This document shows, piece after piece, positions 11,337 through 22,600 of a stretch of 64,000 bases of DNA. Position numbers and translations under genes: made by a program. The stretch lies in NCBI GenBank assembly GCA_040954595.2, contig CM082589.2, forward strand, positions 2,542,001 to 2,606,000. Reading direction: 5' to 3'. The first letter of the stretch is position 1, and each line of letters begins with the position of its first letter. The notes under the pieces are model-generated. The model was not told the origin of the DNA, did no database searches, and worked only from the letters and a program-made list of their open reading frames with translations. Source of the DNA: Balanoglossus misakiensis. Its lineage: Eukaryota > Hemichordata.

Positions 11337-12418
11337 AAAGAAAAGAGAGAAGGATGCTGCCACGATATTTTAAATACATGAAAAAAGGAAATTTTTAGAC
11401 CTTAGACCAAAATCAAAACGATGCCATAAACTACATAAGGGTTAGTGTCTTACCTTGTAATCCCTGGAAATAGCAAATGAGGGTCTAAGTTCAAATCAAT
11501 GTGATTTGTTTTTCAAATAGTGAGCGCCATGAATGGCTGCAAACCTCCACGAATTCTGGCTCAGGGTATCAATAATTGTCGTCTATACATAGAGGGCGTG
11601 ATGCAAACAGGTTTCCAGCAAAACCATTGCACATGACCTCTTTCTAGATAGTTAAACTGCCATATTTCTTTGTTGCAAAGACCTGATAAAACACTGTCAA
11701 AGTACAGACCGGTATTCACGTCCCAAAAATTAACAGCGGGTTAAAAACATTAACAGTTTAGATTTTCAGGGACGTTACTGGATCGCCCAATCAGACGTGC
11801 CGTCACTTGGGGGCAGAGGGCGCTTGCCACGTCATGTCAGCAATTGTGTGCTGCGCAACAGTTGGTAGGGATTAAAGGATAAAGGTACAGATTTTTCGCA
11901 AAAACGCATGTCAGATTGTTTGATTATGTCGTTGGTAATACACTTCTGGTCAATAAGTACATGTATATTTTACTTGAGTACCAATCAAGCAGTCAGATTT
12001 GCACAGAAAAAAAGAAAAACATTTATTTCTACATTTTCTGTCTCGTTCTGTATCTCTTTCTGTTGCCATTTCACTGTCGGTCTGTCTGTCTGTCTGTCTG
12101 TCTGTCACTCTGCTTCTGTTTCTCACACATTTCCTCTGTCTGTCTCTTTCATATTTTAACCGACCGAAATAGCAGACGACAAAGCCCACACATTTGAAAT
12201 GACCCTTCAGAACAAGCTGATACCAGCTTAATGACCATGCGTAAGGCATACAATATAGCATGATATTTAAACAAATAGATTTGCACGTTACTGTATTGTT
12301 TGCGGGTAAATCTACATTTTCAGACTTCTAGATTTATAGATTGTTTAGCCTATCTAAAACGTGTTTCGATGTTTTTGTGTAAATCGCTGAGATATTTTGT
12401 GGCGGCGTCGACGAAGGC
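11337..12418. other. Divergent intergenic region between sulfotransferases 3 and 4
   Basis: Separates two genes transcribed away from each other, so it should contain both promoters. A TCTG microsatellite lies at about 12079-12106 followed by a C/T-rich tract to about 12150. No coding signal on either strand. Confidence 0.5.
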
Positions 12419-13540
12419 ATGAAGTTCTTCAAAAGAGTCATTGTGTTTGCCATCGTGGTGTCGACTGTGCTTGCTCTGATTTATGTCAACTCGGATTGGA
12501 ACGGGCGCAACGACAGCGGCGAGAGATTCATTCAAAGGGCAGGAGGTGTCACAGAGGCATGGACGAGTTCTGTCACTATTCGTTCGCCAGAGAACAAATC
12601 GTCTTCTGCTGACGCCATTCCGGATGACGCAGGACGGAAGATAAAAGTGCTCATCCACGCACGGATGAGGACAGGGTCCAGTGTGACGGCACGCTACCTC
12701 GCTAAGCACCCGGATTTTTTCTACGCTTATGAGCCCGGCTGGATGCTGTCTCACAGGTTGCCAGGACTACGACCCGTCGACGATAGTTACACTTCTCTTG
12801 AGTATCTGAGACCGTATCTCATCTCACTGCTCCAGGGGATTTTTCGGTGCAATTTCGACAACCACGCGTATTTCGTCCAATATTTGAACACAATATCGTT
12901 CTTCCGGTCTTATACAGGGCTTCCACTCAGACTGCCTATCAGCAAAGACAACATTACAGATTTCTGTCAATCAAAACCACACGTCCTGGTGAAGACAATT
13001 CGCCTGAACAACATTTTCTCTTTAGCGCGCACGTTGCTAAGGGATGACGTCAAAGTAATCCATCTCGTTCGCGACCCCAGGGGAATGGCTCAATCGAGGG
13101 AACAGTTTCAGCGTCTTGATAAAGCCAAGTCGCTCACCGAAGACGCTGTGTTTCACCCCATTCTGGAGAACAACATTAAGGAAACGTGCATGTGGATGGA
13201 GATGAATCTCAATGTGGTGAAAAACGGTCCGGATTGGCTGAAGAAGAACTACTTTTTACTCCGCTACGAGGACATTGCAGACTACCCGTGGCGCTTTGTC
13301 CCAAAAATGTACGAATTTGTCGAGTTAAACATGCCTGACATTGTCAGCCAATCTATAGAAAAGGAAATACTTAAAAGACCAAACAATGGACAATCTTGGA
13401 GAAGGAAAATGACGTTTGACCAAGTGAAAAAAGTTCAGGAACTCTGTTCAGAACGCGTTTTCCAATTGTTTGGTTATCGACTGGTGACAAGTGAGGACCA
13501 GTTGCTTGGCAACGGGAGTTTGGTAATTGACATGACATGA
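12419..13540 (+). CDS. Carbohydrate sulfotransferase 4 of the cluster (intronless, 373 aa)
   Basis: Golgi type II enzyme of the same family: basic MKFFKR start, signal anchor at about residues 6-23, stem, ARMRTGSSVT loop at residues 81-90, HPDFFYAYEPG, FRCNFDNHAYF, VRDPRGMAQSR, then the family C-terminal block with NNGQSWRRKMTF and FGYR. The ATG at 12419 is the first of the frame and gives the expected anchor position. An AATAAA at 13655-13660 lies 115 bases after the TGA. Confidence 0.93.
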   Translation: MKFFKRVIVFAIVVSTVLALIYVNSDWNGRNDSGERFIQRAGGVTEAWTSSVTIRSPENKSSSADAIPDDAGRKIKVLIHARMRTGSSVTARYLAKHPDFFYAYEPGWMLSHRLPGLRPVDDSYTSLEYLRPYLISLLQGIFRCNFDNHAYFVQYLNTISFFRSYTGLPLRLPISKDNITDFCQSKPHVLVKTIRLNNIFSLARTLLRDDVKVIHLVRDPRGMAQSREQFQRLDKAKSLTEDAVFHPILENNIKETCMWMEMNLNVVKNGPDWLKKNYFLLRYEDIADYPWRFVPKMYEFVELNMPDIVSQSIEKEILKRPNNGQSWRRKMTFDQVKKVQELCSERVFQLFGYRLVTSEDQLLGNGSLVIDMT

Positions 13541-14307
13541 CATGGTAACTGTGTGGATTTACGTGTACTGGGCATTGATCGATGGATCAGGGTGAAGGTG
13601 AAAATATTTATGTTTTATGGAAAGTGTCATTGTATATATGTTGATAAAAAAATGAATAAAACTTATTGGTACGCTTTCCACCATTAAAACTAAATTTCAT
13701 TAAAATACAACAGTAGCTCCGTGGAGCGAGACTATTATGTTCCATGTTTTTCTATGGTAACCCAGCCATTAATCTTTCTGGCGTCAGATGGATTGGATAT
13801 GATAATCGTTTTATATGTACATACATGTGTCATGTGGTCATATCAAACTCTTTGTAAAGGAACGGGTTGCATATCACTATAAATCTGCCATTGTGGTTTG
13901 GTGAACAGACAGACACAAATTAATGCAACTGACCGTTAAGTAGGTCTCTCCGCCATTTCATATTTGTCTTCAGAAACAATTTCTGAATACAGTGCTGCCA
14001 CGTAAGTATTATTTACATTCAATTTTTATTGAAATTTCTTTTTCGTAGAATAATTTTGATAAATTCATTCAACTATTGGCCCCATTTGCCTAGCCATTAA
14101 CAGTCAATAAAAAACTAATGCAAACATTAAATATTGATATTTATATGATTTATATACAATCGCTAGGCTTCAACGTGAACACATATTATACAAGTGTGTA
14201 GGCTATCGTCTGAAAAAATGTACAGGCTCAACTTCTCCCATCTTGTTCAAACTCGCAGCTATAGCCACCACATGTAGCCTGACTGTGATTCATCCAAGCC
14301 GTCACAT
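13541..14307. other. Intergenic between sulfotransferases 4 and 5
   Basis: Contains the AATAAA of gene 4 at 13655-13660 and the promoter of gene 5. Nothing else recognised. Confidence 0.4.
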
Positions 14308-15429
14308 ATGAACATGATGGTGAGAAGAAGACTCTGCAGGTTCGCCATAATTCTGCTGGCATCTGTGACCTGTTTCAGCGCGTACCAAAATCTCTACCCA
14401 GGCAGAGAAGACCTGCCTCAGACGAGAGACACAAGCGCCGATCGGGACAACACGGAATGCTGTCAAAATTCAACTTCCCGACCGGGGTCCGAGGTTGCAA
14501 GCGACCAAGGAGTGAAGGTGCTTGTGTTCGCCAGGAAACGCACCGGTTCCAAGCTGACGGCCAGATACGTAGCAAGCCACCCTGATTTCTTCTACGTTTA
14601 TGAACCGGGCCTGATGGTTTCGGATTATTTTGACGGCATGAAGGGACGGGACTCCAAAGACTATCTCATGGAAATAGAACCCAGAATTATCGCCTTTTTA
14701 GACGCCATATTTAAATGTGATTTTACCGGACACGAGTACTTTGTAACTTATTTGAACGATATGAGCATGTTCCGGAAAAGGGGACTTTACGATCTACCAC
14801 TGCCCATAACTATGGGAAGTATCACCCAATTTTGTAGATCTAAAAAACATATAGTGGTTAAAATTGTTCGGCTTTACAGTTTGGAAATGGCGTTGCCGGT
14901 TCTCAAAAGTCATGACGTCAAAGTTATCCACCTCGTTCGCGACCCTAGGGGCACGGCTACATCCAGAGGGAATTTCCGAGGGGCGGGTAACGACGAAGGT
15001 GATACCGCCATCCTCAATGCATACCCAGCGATTGAAGAAGAGGTGACGGATGTCTGCGAGTGGATGACAGATAATTTCGAATTTGCAAATCAAGCGCCAA
15101 CATGGTTAAAACAAAATTACTACCTGCTCCGGTACGAGGACATCGCGGACAACCCTTTGCACGAAGTTCCTGAGCTTTATAAGTTTATTGGCCTCACTAT
15201 GCCCGACAGCATCGATGATGTCATCATCGGCAAAACAGGAGAGCTCCCTAGAAACGGCCAGGTCTGGAGAGAGCATGTGCCGTACCAGGAGGTCACTAGG
15301 ATACAGAACCTTTGTTCCGCCAGAACGATGGCAATGTTTGGCTATCGTCAGATTAACAGTAGGAAGGAATTAAAAATGCAAGACAGTTTAGTTGAAGTTA
15401 TGGATAATTATCACTATATAATCAGATAA
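14308..15429 (+). CDS. Carbohydrate sulfotransferase 5 of the cluster (intronless, 373 aa)
   Basis: Same family. Start MNMMVRRRLC gives a basic tail and a short anchor at about residues 11-25 (RFAIILLASVTCFSA). The PAPS 5' loop reads ARKRTGSKLT (residues 75-84), so the usual Met before Arg-Thr-Gly-Ser is Lys. The 3'-phosphate motif is VRDPRGTATSR, with Thr for the usual Met. The core Arg-Thr-Gly-Ser and Arg-Asp-Pro-Arg are kept, so activity is plausible. HPDFFYVYEPG and FKCDFTGHEYF are present. AATAAA at 15554-15559. Confidence 0.92.
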   Translation: MNMMVRRRLCRFAIILLASVTCFSAYQNLYPGREDLPQTRDTSADRDNTECCQNSTSRPGSEVASDQGVKVLVFARKRTGSKLTARYVASHPDFFYVYEPGLMVSDYFDGMKGRDSKDYLMEIEPRIIAFLDAIFKCDFTGHEYFVTYLNDMSMFRKRGLYDLPLPITMGSITQFCRSKKHIVVKIVRLYSLEMALPVLKSHDVKVIHLVRDPRGTATSRGNFRGAGNDEGDTAILNAYPAIEEEVTDVCEWMTDNFEFANQAPTWLKQNYYLLRYEDIADNPLHEVPELYKFIGLTMPDSIDDVIIGKTGELPRNGQVWREHVPYQEVTRIQNLCSARTMAMFGYRQINSRKELKMQDSLVEVMDNYHYIIR

Positions 15430-16002
15430 CTACATGTATTAGTATATAAGACTCCATAAACAACTTCTCTTAGACGGAAAACTGCGCCCTCAACACAAAA
15501 GTACACCACTCTTTCGTTTAGTATGTTTCGGGTCACATTTCTTCAGGTCAGTCAATAAAAGTGAACAAAACATCACTAATAATACTGATTCATGCAGACG
15601 TCACTTTTTATTAGAGACTTTATTGAAAATATACAACATAGTATGACAGATAAGTCATTCAAGAAAGCTACTTTCCCTTAAAAATGCATTGATTGTAAAT
15701 TAGACAAAAAGTTTTCTACTTCAAGCCATGGTGTCTACTAGGAATTTGATGGTACATGTAAAGGTAAAAACAAAACTCATAAATAATACTGACAGCCACT
15801 TGATATGCTGATTGTGTCTGACCACTGAGCTGAGTCACTCAAACCTCTCACCCCTCACCATACCTAGAAGTTGTCCTTGGTATAATCAAACTGTATTTCA
15901 TTGCTGTGGATCAATCCACATGCTTGGAAACGAGGGGTGAAAGGGTCAGATCCTGTGTAAATATTCAGTGGTAACATGATCTCTCAGATACCATGGAGAG
16001 CT
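15430..16002. other. Convergent 3' region of sulfotransferase 5 and CIB gene 1
   Basis: Plus-strand AATAAA at 15554-15559 and minus-strand AATAAA (TTTATT) at 15607-15612 and 15619-15624 are only some 50-70 bases apart, so the two 3' UTRs end nearly tail to tail. No coding signal. Confidence 0.5.
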
Positions 16003-17976
16003 TTACAGTCGGAACCTGAAAGAACTGAAATAAACAGAGTATTGTCAATGATATGGACTAGTTGGACCTATAGATTAAGACCATGTGAGACTTGGCAAAA
16101 TACGTTATTAAAACTAGTCATAGTTATATATACTTTGCAGGAGTTTGAGTGAAATCTAACTATCTTATCTCTGTGCTTAAATTTTACACTCTCTGTAAAA
16201 GACCGAGAACTTACTTGATGAAGTCTGGGGCTTTGGAGATAACATGTTCAAATTCAGCAAAGGACAGAGAGTCGTCGTCATCCAGATCAGCTTCTTCAAA
16301 GATCTGTCAGGAAGATATTGATATGTTATATATTATATAGTATGAAATTGGTGGAAATTAGTGTAAGTAATCTATGGGACTATGCAGCAGGAATCCAACA
16401 TGCATATTAAGTAAAAAGGACTGTGTGAATTTTCCACTTACATTATCTATCAGCTGTTGCATGTCTTCATCAGATAACTGTTGATCTCCGGTCAGTCTAT
16501 TGACGACTTCCCTGAGATCAGCACTGTCAATGAAATCATCCTCATTGAAGTCTGTGAATTAAAAAATAAATATATACATTCGTACATGTAAGGACACACA
16601 TGCAAACACAAAAAATCATGCACCGCTGAAAGAGTCATTAAAAAACTTAGCCCTGATCGTGTGTATGTAGATGTACTTACCATAGATTCTGAAGGCATAT
16701 TCTGATTTGACTGCCTTGGGTGCATTGTCACTGAAGACAGACATCATGTCCAGGAAATCTTCAAAGGTAAGATCTCCATCACCGGATGTTGAAAACACCT
16801 TACAGATTCTGTCCTTGAAGGGATTGACCTAGAAAGTAGAAGTAGATCAAATATTGTGTAACTAATTCATGGCTTTTACACGTCTGTGTCAAGCAGAGAC
16901 ATTTACCAGTGACAAAGTATACTACACATGTTGACTAATATAGACAGTACCTTCAATTCTTGAAGTTCCATTATTTTATCCATAGGCAACCTGACATTCC
17001 TGTCTTGTCTCACCGCATCAGGATCCAGTAAATGAAAGCGTTTGAATACACTGCAAGAAGAATGTACAAATTGTTAAAGATTCCATACAAAGTTTCACAA
17101 AATAAGTGGAAAGAAACACACAAATAAATTAAATCAATCATGACTTATGGCATTTTATTCCCAACAAGAATCAAAGTCTGGCAGTGACAAAAACAGTATT
17201 TACTTTTGAACTTTGACCTCACCAACAATAAATATCTATATCGAAATGTGTGATAAAATATAGATATACTCACTGAAGAATTTCTTTCTTTGTGAAATAC
17301 GTCAACTCCTGCGAAAAGAGCAAAGCATCGGCTTGTATCATAACTGTGACTGGTTGTGATCAGGTTACCTAGCTAAACGTGCGACTGTGACGTCATCGGT
17401 CGACGGTCTTGACTACGGCTCGACTGGGGGCACACGGTATCGCCGAATATGTCGTATTTCACAAATCTATCTCCTCGACTTGTTGAGAAATGTTGACAGG
17501 ACACGAAACTCGCCCGAGTCGCGATCGTCGACGCGCAACGAATGATCTGACGTAGTTGATTACGAGCGAATCCGGCTCACATACATACTGGGAAACACTT
17601 CCGTGTTTACGTTGTCCGCCATGTTGATCTCGATATTGTGTGAACGCATTTCGTTCGGTACCTAACCGCGGTTGTGGATATCGTTATGAAGTAGGATATC
17701 CTATGTCATAGAATTTTATCAGTGACTTAATTAGGTTTAAAACAACGCTAGAACAAACAGTTTATACAACCCAGGACTGCTCGAGTGTTTGATACAACAC
17801 TGCAGCAATGGCGACAGGTGTGTGTACAGTGCACAGTACAGGACCTTCTGTCGAAAAAGTGCAATTTATCTGCACTCTGTTACTTCACACCTTTTTACTT
17901 TGAAGGAATATAGATCGATCCTTACCTGGTAATCTTCAAGTTCGGCCTCTGTAAACTGAGTATTCGTATTTCCCAT
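16003..17976 (-). CDS. Calcium and integrin-binding (CIB2-like) EF-hand protein, gene 1 (7 exons, 181 aa)
   Basis: Exons in transcript order: 17926-17976, 17274-17308, 16951-17050, 16681-16828, 16442-16551, 16215-16303, 16003-16015. All have GT-AG borders and sum to 182 codons with stop. The protein starts [17 protein letters not shown] (an N-myristoylation-type MGN start), has [25 protein letters not shown] and YAFRIYDFNEDD (EF-hand 3 loop [12 protein letters not shown]) and [12 protein letters not shown] (EF-hand 4), typical of the CIB family. CIB proteins are Ca/Mg sensors binding integrin tails or, for CIB2/3, TMC channels. The last exon codes only for FRL and stop; without it the frame would end in a TAA that is itself part of a perfect GTAAGT donor. 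Confidence 0.92.
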
Positions 17977-18652
17977 CTTTACCGACCGGAATATTCTCCC
18001 CTCGATCGCGTTCGCAGTTAAAGTTATATGCCAAATCGAGGCTGACTGGTAAATTTCGTAATTTGCATATCAAAGAGTTTCCTCGACACGAGTGACGTCA
18101 TGCAGTAAACAAAAGTAAATAAATCCGTACTTGCTATTTCGAATCGTTTTAAACAGCCGTTCGTTATCTCGGATACGTTATAGTCATTTTACAATACTTT
18201 GGGGGTAAACTTGAACGTATCCCATAACTGGACAAACGAATTTCTACAACAATTTCCTTATATAGATTTTATAGAGGTATAAAAATGCAATGTCATAATT
18301 CATTAAATCTGGCAAATTCATGGCAATTCTTCTAGAACTGTCTCAGTGTGTGATATTGTTCTGTTATTATTGATATTTGCGCATCAGGGGAACAATGATC
18401 CACAGATACACTCGTATGATTTATTAAGTCTGTTTATTGCCAAGAATTAACTATAATTCATCAGGTGGCATGTGCCAAGTCAGTATGTCACGTGATGATA
18501 GCTATACTCAAACGAAGAATGTCATACAATCGTTATAATCGCAGTAGAAAAAGTGAAAATCTTCAGAAGCCATTCACGATCAGCAATAAATCTCAACTGA
18601 CGGATTCGCTCTCAAAAATCACAAGCGCAATGCAATTCACTAACTAGGGTCG
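17977..18652. other. Upstream region of CIB gene 1
   Basis: Contains the presumed promoter and 5' UTR of CIB gene 1. No coding signal. Confidence 0.4.
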
Positions 18653-18661
18653 ACCAAATTG

Positions 18662-19073
18662 TAGCCCGGAGACACAGGCGTAGTAGTAGGGGAAAAGGAA
18701 CGCCCGGGGACAGTCTCTATTTACGCCCCGAATTCTGTGCGCAGAACGACACGGGTGGTAAATCTTGTGTGTAAGCTAATTGGTCACTCAATGTAAACCA
18801 AATGACATCATCGCATTCTAAATAAGGAAATAGAGGTAGAGTCATGTGTGAAATTCCCGCGACGGGATGTGGGAGTGGTTTACCAAGCTTTGTTAATTAT
18901 ATCATCCAACCACTGGCGCCCGTCAACATTTGATAGATCACTCGTTAGCCATTCGTTACTAAGCGACCCTGATCGTTGCCAGGGCTACTATCTTTCAGCT
19001 CAGCAGGAAGTTACTTCACTGTCCCCGGGCGTTGTATTCTAGATTCTAGATCAACGCCTGTGTCTCCGGGCTA
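18662..19073. mobile_element. 412-bp non-autonomous DNA transposon (Mutator-like MITE)
   Basis: Perfect 20-bp terminal inverted repeats (left end starts TAGCCCGGAGACACAGG, right end is its reverse complement). About 20 bases further in, a second inverted segment ACGCCCGGGGACAGT lies at both ends. The element is flanked by identical 9-bp direct repeats ACCAAATTG at 18653-18661 and 19074-19082. Nine-base target-site duplications are characteristic of Mutator-like elements. No transposase frame, so mobilised in trans if at all. The intact ends and perfect target duplication suggest a young insertion. Confidence 0.85.
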
Positions 19074-19082
19074 ACCAAATTG

Positions 19083-19625
19083 CTCCATTAAGTAACTATA
19101 ACATTACTCACACCAATAAAAAAACATGTTTTCGGAGCACAGTCATGCACTAAGCAGAAAAATCTTTCCAAGGATACACAAGGACAAAGTAGTCTTTTTC
19201 TCTCAAAGTTGACTTTCTGATAAAATATTCAATATACACTCTATCTCATTTTCTGAATCAAAGTTTTGATATCTGATTTGTTTTCTTTCCTGGTATCACA
19301 ACTTGCGTTATACTTCTGTGGGATTCAGACACTGTCACTAATTTTAATTTTTTCACGTCGATTATTACCATTTTATTTTTATCGCCAGAATAGGGGCTAG
19401 TGCGATTTTATAAATTGGCAGCATAGTCTGACTTACCAATCTCTAAAATATGAGATGTGTTTGTTGTAAGTTATTGTGGAACATATTCACAATTCTACAC
19501 CAGTTTCTATTCATATTGTCCTTCATATTCAGTGACCCACTATAAGTGTGCAAGTATAGGTGAAACTCTCACCATTTCTTTGTTGTCTTTGTCATTGTCG
19601 TGATGCACAACGATTACTGCTGTGT
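19083..19625. other. 3' flank of DED/B-box/NHL gene 1
   Basis: No gene. At about 19468 begins the segment (GTTATTGTGGAAC...) that is repeated downstream of gene 2 (27241) and gene 3 (35706). To its left the sequence is unique, so this is the left edge of the tandem unit. Confidence 0.5.
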
Positions 19626-19630
19626 TTATT
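19625..19630 (-). promoter_or_regulatory. AATAAA overlapping the stop codon of DED/B-box/NHL gene 1
   Basis: The protein ends ...VFAQ-stop with the DNA CAATAAAC, so the TAA stop is inside an AATAAA hexamer. The same arrangement is conserved in gene 2 (27395-27400) and gene 3 (35846-35851). If used, the 3' UTR would be only some 10-30 bases. Confidence 0.45.
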
Positions 19631-22600
19631 GGGCAAACACTTTAATGCAGTGATTGGTTTGGTCAACTACAGCCACTCTGCATGGGACATCATTGGTCAG
19701 TGTGATACCATGTGGCCACCCAAGTCCATCCTCATCACTGTCAATGCGAGATATGAATCTGCCTTTGCTGTCGAACTTCACCACGCGTTTGTTTCCTTTG
19801 TCACAGACATACACATTTCCGTCTTTATCTGTCACTATTCCCGATGGCCAATTCAGGCTGACATCTGCGCTGATGTTGCGAAATGAGTATAAAAACTCAC
19901 AGTCTGCATTGAACACCTGAACTCGGTAATTGTTCATATCTGATACAAATGCTTCTCCTCGACTGTTGATATCCACATATGAAGGTCCGAAGAATTCTCC
20001 CTCTTTAGTGCCATACTTTCCAAAGGATTTGATGTGCTGACCTTGCTGTGTGTATTTCCTGATACAGTGACTACCTTCCTTGTCTGTGGCATCACCCTTT
20101 CCATCCCAGTCTGTGACATACACACTGCCATCTAGAGGACTGATACCAATTCCATCGGCATGTTTCAGTTCAGGTTGTCCAAAGTGCCTGAGTACATGTC
20201 CATCCTCATCGCTTACAACTACTTGATTGTTGCCCTTATCTGTCATGAAGTATTCGTCATCAGCTGATACTGACACATCGTTTGGTTGAAATGGTTTCTC
20301 AAACTGTGTGAACGTTAAACTTGATTTGTAATTTCCATCTCTGTCGGCTATGTGTACCCTGTTGTTACCTTTATCAGCTGTAACAAAGTCGCCGCGTTTA
20401 TTAGTAGTTATCCCTAATGGCCTTCTAAGCTGACCTTTGCCTATTATCTTCACCAAACCCTTGACAGAAATTACAAATGGTGATCCTGGTATCGGCTGAT
20501 CACCAAGGGTTATGGTGACTTCATGTCTACCACCAACATCTGCATGAATTCTCAGACTGTGTGTACCATCTCTGTTGTCAACCACTCCAACGTTTTCTTG
20601 TGACCCATCTTCTTTGCAGATCTTTGCTGTGATTGCTTTGTGTGGTATGACTGGTTTCCCTCTTCTGTATTCAATTCTGACAATGACGTCAGCAGACTCA
20701 CCCCTGACGAGTCTTTTGGGAATATCCTCTACTCTACACTGTGATGCACTGATATCGAGTTCCAGGAATCCCAACAGTCCATGCTGCAGAGGGTCTTCAG
20801 AAGGGTTGAATCTAACTATTTCCGTTTTTATGAATTGATTCATTTGATGAACAAATTCATGAATGTGAAGCAGAGTTTGTTTCTTTGATGACATTAGGTG
20901 AGCAGAACTCCCATCATTCACCAGTGCTTCCATGTAATCGCATGCCTTGGAAATACTTCCATGTTTTTCTTCCCAATCATCCACTTCAGTTTCGATGGTG
21001 TGTCTGATCATCTTGTATTCATCTTTCATCTCTTCAACCAGTCTGAACTCTTCCCTCTTCACCATTTTTATTATCTTCTTTGCTTTATTTCTCACTTTCT
21101 CCTCTTCCTCTTGACGATGTACTTCTAGGTCATCTTTGATACCCTCACCTCCAGTGTCACGTGACTTGACGGCCTGTTCATTTCTTCTCAACTTCGTCAC
21201 CATCTCTCTCAGTTGTTTTCTGTAATCATCAGCGGCAACTTGTATCTGTCTGTGGACATGGTCAGGAATAGGATGTGCAGTGATACATTCAGGACAGATG
21301 CATACTTGACAACTATCACAAAACAGATGTACTTCATTCTGTGTGTGAAAGCTGCAGTACACTTGACCTTGTTGTGATTGCTGACTTGATACTTCTTTCA
21401 AGTATTTGTCAAGTTTGACGTCACTCTGACCTTTGACAGCTTTTGTGTCTTCATGGACAGTTATACAGGAAGAACAAAACTTGGCACTGCACTCTCTGCA
21501 TCTATGTAGCGATTCAGTTTCTTTGCAACCTTCACATTGACCTATTTCTAAATCTTCGGTTTTCTCTGTTTCTTTTGCAAAACTCGCCTTCAAAGAATAA
21601 GTTGTGAAAAATATATATTATTAAACAATTTAAGTGAGTGGTATTCCTGATTAAAAATATTCATGACACTTTTTGGTATCATTGTCGAAGGCTTATACTT
21701 ATGAAAAATGATCTCGAGAATCAAAGTATAATAAACACGTGACAAAGCAGTATATTATATGATGTACGTTGTTAAAACAGTTTACTTGAACATACATGTA
21801 TAGTGATTTCAACCCGATGATGTTCACGTAATGTACACCAAACTTTATATTCCACTGGAAATGATTACCTGGGTATTAAATGTTTACTTACTGTTGAGAG
21901 CGCACCTCGTTTTGTTCTCTCACGAACTGCAATTTTTTCAGCTAGATCTTTTTCAACCTGCAGTCGTTTGATTTCGGCTTGCTGAATTGATTCTGTCTGC
22001 TTCAGTTCAGCAATCTGTGCAGCGTTAAAGTTAGCTTGCTTCTTGAGTTTTTCTAGCTGATCTTTGACTTCGTCTGTGTCTATTTCTAAGTCCTCAGTTT
22101 TGTGTGCTTCCTTTGCAATACTTGCCTATAAAGAAAAGATTGTGATATTTGTATTATTAAACAATTTAAAAGTACTGATGCCAATAAAATGTCTCTCTTT
22201 TGTGGCAACACGCTTGAAGATAATTAGTCAAGTAAAAAAACACGACAAATAGTTGTATTTGATAGTAAAATTTGCAATGCATAAATGACAAAATACGGTT
22301 AGTGTCATTTCAGTAGTTTTTGTTTTGTGTATGAACTAAAATACACAATGAAAAAGGGGCCACATGGCTTAAATTTAGTCAGTAAAGAAATTAATTTTTT
22401 GCCAATGGTTTTTCTATTGGCGAACACATTCAACAAAACACATTCAAGAAAGTTTATCTCCTAATTGAGCACGGTGACTATATTATTTTTTTGACCAGTG
22501 AATTTAATTTCATTTGGAAGAACTATGAGTAAAACTTCATGAAAATGACAAAATCAGAAGCAATCAGACGATAAATATGTCTTAAAAAGCTTAAAAAGTG

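Noticed and set aside
20898-21128. Hydrophobic plus-strand frame opposite the coiled-coil region, also at 37119
   Set aside because: Antisense of a Lys/Glu-rich coiled coil, which always reads as Phe/Leu-rich on the other strand.
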